Shown here: positions 6,926-8,273 of the stretch, in pieces
Layout of the letters: each line of letters starts with the position of its first letter
Numbering within the stretch: position 1 is the first letter of the stretch
DNA from: an uncultured Faecalibacterium sp.
GTDB lineage: Bacteria > Bacillota > Clostridia > Oscillospirales > Ruminococcaceae
Direction: 5' to 3'
Length of the DNA stretch: 8,273 bases
NCBI GenBank assembly: GCA_934553285.1
Contig: CAKTFD010000097.1
Location: 1 to 8,273 of the forward strand
The notes under the pieces: model-generated
Seen by the model: the letters and a program-made list of their open reading frames with translations, nothing else
What the model was told of the DNA's origin: nothing
Database searches by the model: none
Program-made: the position numbers and the translations under genes

Positions 6926-7049
6926 AGAGCTGCTGCACCTCATCCGGTACAACGGCTCTGGCAAGCCCATTTTGCCGCAAAAGTCATACCAATCGCGGTT
7001 ATTCCAAAAATCCCGGGTTGTGTTTGTGCAGAATCGTCAGTTTTGTCAA
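6926..7049. other. Intergenic stretch after the AEC gene, no gene seen
   Basis: No credible reading frame with a ribosome site was found here on either strand. There are weak hairpins: AGAGC (6926-6930) with GCTCT (6955-6959), and GGCAA (6960-6964) with TTGCC (6972-6976). Neither is followed by a T-run, so no terminator is called for the permease gene. Readthrough would be stopped only by the hairpin in the next leader. Confidence 0.5.
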
Positions 7050-7078
7050 TTGCCTTTTTGTGCCGCAGCGACTATAAT
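7050..7078 (+). promoter_or_regulatory. Promoter of the glutamine synthetase leader
   Basis: TTGCCT (7050-7055) and a perfect TATAAT (7073-7078) are 17 bases apart. The expected transcription start is near 7085, about ten bases before a terminator hairpin and about 140 bases before the start codon. A TTGTCA at 7043 is too far upstream (24 bases) to serve this -10. No second promoter is seen between the terminator and the gene. Confidence 0.72.
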
Positions 7079-7093
7079 CAAAGCATAAACAGC

Positions 7094-7137
7094 AACGGCG
7101 CTGTGGGTCACCTCCTGACTCGCAGCGCCGTTTTTGT
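7094..7137 (+). terminator. Leader terminator (attenuator or small-RNA end) with anti-Shine-Dalgarno loop
   Basis: AACGGCGCTG (7094-7103) pairs with CAGCGCCGTT (7123-7132). The stem continues inward through 7109/7117 for 16 consecutive pairs, two of them G-U. The apical loop is ACCTCCT (7110-7116). TTTTTGTT follows directly, so this is a textbook intrinsic terminator for the plus strand. It lies downstream of the promoter at 7050-7078 and upstream of the glutamine synthetase gene. On the minus strand the T-run is poor, so plus is the working strand. The loop sequence complements AGGAGGT. Confidence 0.85.
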
Positions 7138-7152
7138 TAAGATGTCATTCGA

Positions 7153-7186
7153 GCTTCGGGACCCGGCATTGCGGCAGTCCCGAAGC
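7153..7186 (+). promoter_or_regulatory. Second hairpin of the glutamine synthetase leader
   Basis: GCTTCGGGAC (7153-7162) and GTCCCGAAGC (7177-7186) form ten perfect pairs. Three further pairs, CCG with CGG, close a six-base loop GCATTG, with CA bulged on the 3' side. No T-run follows, so it is not a terminator. It ends 24 bases before the AAGGAG ribosome site and may shape leader folding, mRNA stability or binding of a regulator. The loop lacks the A1/G4 pattern of ANTAR-protein target hairpins. Confidence 0.6.
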
Positions 7187-7224
7187 GGTGGAAGAAAAGT
7201 AAGATCAAGTAAGGAGTAGGATTT

Positions 7225-8273
7225 ATGGCAGCAAATGTTATGGAAATCTACGGCAGCAAGGTCTTTAATGAGCATGTTATGAAGGAGCGCCTGCCGAGCG
7301 CAACTTATAAGAGCCTGAAAAACACCCTGCACAAGGGTGCACCGCTGGACATCGAGGTGGCCAACGTTGTGGCCAGCGTGATGAAGCGCTGGGCTATGGA
7401 GCTGGGTGCTACCCATTACACCCACTGGTTCCAGCCCCTGACCGGCATCACCAGCGAGAAGCACGATGGTTTTGTTTCTCCGGTGGGCGATGGCACTGCC
7501 ATCATGGAGTTTTCCGGCAAGGAGCTGGTGCGCGGCGAGCCTGACGCTTCCTCCTTCCCCTCCGGCGGTCTGCGCGCCACCTGCGAGGCCCGCGGCTACA
7601 CCGCATGGGACCCCACCAGCTACGCTTTTGTGAAGGATGACGTTCTGTGCATCCCCACCGCCTTTGTCAGCTACACCGGCGAGGCTCTGGACAAAAAGAC
7701 CCCCCTGCTGCGCTCCATGAACGCACTGTCCGGCCAGGCTGTCCGTATCCTGAAACTGTTTGGCAAGGATGTGGACTACGTTTCCACCACCGTCGGCCCT
7801 GAGCAGGAGTATTTCCTGATCAAGAAGGAGGATTATGAGGCCCGTCAGGACCTGATCCTCACCGGCCGCACCCTGTTCGGTGCAGCTGCCGCCAAGGGCC
7901 AGGAGCTGGAAGAGCACTACTTTGGTGTTATCCGCCCCGAAGTGTCCGAGTTCATGAAGGAACTGGACGAGGAGCTGTGGAAGCTGGGCGTGCCCGCCAA
8001 GACCAAGCACAACGAGGTGGCTCCCTGCCAGCACGAACTGGCCCCCATCTTCGATACCACCAACGTTGCTATCGACCACAACCTGCTGACCATGGAGATG
8101 ATGCGCAAGATCGCACCTAAGTATGGTCTGATTTGCCTGCAGCACGAGAAGCCCTTTGAAGGTGTGAACGGCAGCGGCAAGCACAACAACTGGTCTATGA
8201 GCACCACCCACGAGAACCTGCTGGATCCCGGCGATACCCCCATGGAGAACCTGCAGTTCCTGATCTTCCTGGC
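7225..8273 (+). CDS. glnN: Type III glutamine synthetase, partial (N-terminal half)
   Basis: Joins ammonia to glutamate with ATP to make glutamine, the main entry of ammonia into metabolism; cytoplasmic. 349 residues are seen of a family that is usually about 700, so the C-terminal half is beyond the right edge. Type III marks: the N-terminal block with HYTHWFQPLTGITSEKHD (64-81), FPSGGLRATCEARGYTAWDP (111-130), the metal-binding VGPEQEYFLI (190-199), KHNEVAPCQHELAPIF (261-276) and the ATP/substrate region HEKPFEGVNGSGKHNNWS (307-324). Types I and II lack the long N-terminal block. The ATG at 7225 has AAGGAG eight bases upstream. Transcription must pass a leader terminator and a second hairpin, so conditional readthrough is likely. 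Clostridial members are often found beside ANTAR-type antiterminator genes; none is visible here, but the downstream side is not shown. Confidence 0.96.
   Translation, partial: MAANVMEIYGSKVFNEHVMKERLPSATYKSLKNTLHKGAPLDIEVANVVASVMKRWAMELGATHYTHWFQPLTGITSEKHDGFVSPVGDGTAIMEFSGKELVRGEPDASSFPSGGLRATCEARGYTAWDPTSYAFVKDDVLCIPTAFVSYTGEALDKKTPLLRSMNALSGQAVRILKLFGKDVDYVSTTVGPEQEYFLIKKEDYEARQDLILTGRTLFGAAAAKGQELEEHYFGVIRPEVSEFMKELDEELWKLGVPAKTKHNEVAPCQHELAPIFDTTNVAIDHNLLTMEMMRKIAPKYGLICLQHEKPFEGVNGSGKHNNWSMSTTHENLLDPGDTPMENLQFLIFL

Noticed and set aside
7103..7123. A minus-strand gene start using AGGAGGTGA inside the hairpin as ribosome site
   Set aside because: No start codon with a worthwhile reading frame follows at the right distance on the minus strand, and the T-tract marks the plus strand as the transcribed one.
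7153..7186. ANTAR-protein target hairpin (known for clostridial nitrogen and ethanolamine genes)
   Set aside because: The hexaloop GCATTG does not have A at position 1 and G at position 4, and the paired second hexaloop stem is missing because the terminator has a seven-base loop.
7108..8211. 367-codon open frame on the minus strand opposite glutamine synthetase
   Set aside because: Shadow of an intact, strongly conserved enzyme gene; no ribosome site at its start.

Overview
The window looks like chromosomal DNA from a moderately GC-rich gut Clostridium-class anaerobe, most like Faecalibacterium or a close Oscillospiraceae (Ruminococcaceae) relative. This rests on CTG/CGC/GCC-rich codon use, AGGAGG ribosome sites, AT-rich promoter islands, and a gene set of RecD2, type III glutamine synthetase, a Na+-pumping decarboxylase and an AEC transporter. 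The genus is inferred from style and content, not from a marker gene.

Layout: everything left of about 4714 is on the minus strand and everything right of about 4886 is on the plus strand. Reading the minus strand from the switch point: recD2 (4714-2480), an MreB-type actin (2330-1305), then oadG and oadB (1143-787 and 771-1), the gamma and beta subunits of a sodium-translocating decarboxylase. oadB runs off the left edge, and the alpha/biotin parts are probably beyond it. Reading the plus strand: a nucleoid-associated NdpA/YejK-family protein (4886-5875), an AEC-family permease (5999-6925), and a type III glutamine synthetase (7225 onward) that is cut by the right edge. Most genes have a recognisable promoter of their own, so apart from oadGB this is a run of single-gene units rather than one operon. 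No mobile element, CRISPR array, tRNA or rRNA is visible, and no gene looks broken.

The most interesting part is the 147-base leader of the glutamine synthetase gene. A TTGCCT-17-TATAAT promoter is followed, about ten bases after its expected start, by a strong 16-pair hairpin and a T-tract, which is a complete intrinsic terminator. Its seven-base loop is ACCTCCT, the exact complement of a consensus Shine-Dalgarno sequence and identical to the anti-Shine-Dalgarno tail of 16S rRNA. A second long hairpin and a 25-codon reading frame that stops beside the glutamine synthetase ribosome site lie between this terminator and the gene. The locus therefore looks like a transcription attenuator, a roughly 50-nt small RNA aimed at ribosome binding sites, or both. 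Other regulatory structure worth noting is a 28-bp palindrome over the mreB promoter and a long imperfect inverted repeat between the divergent recD2 and ndpA promoters.
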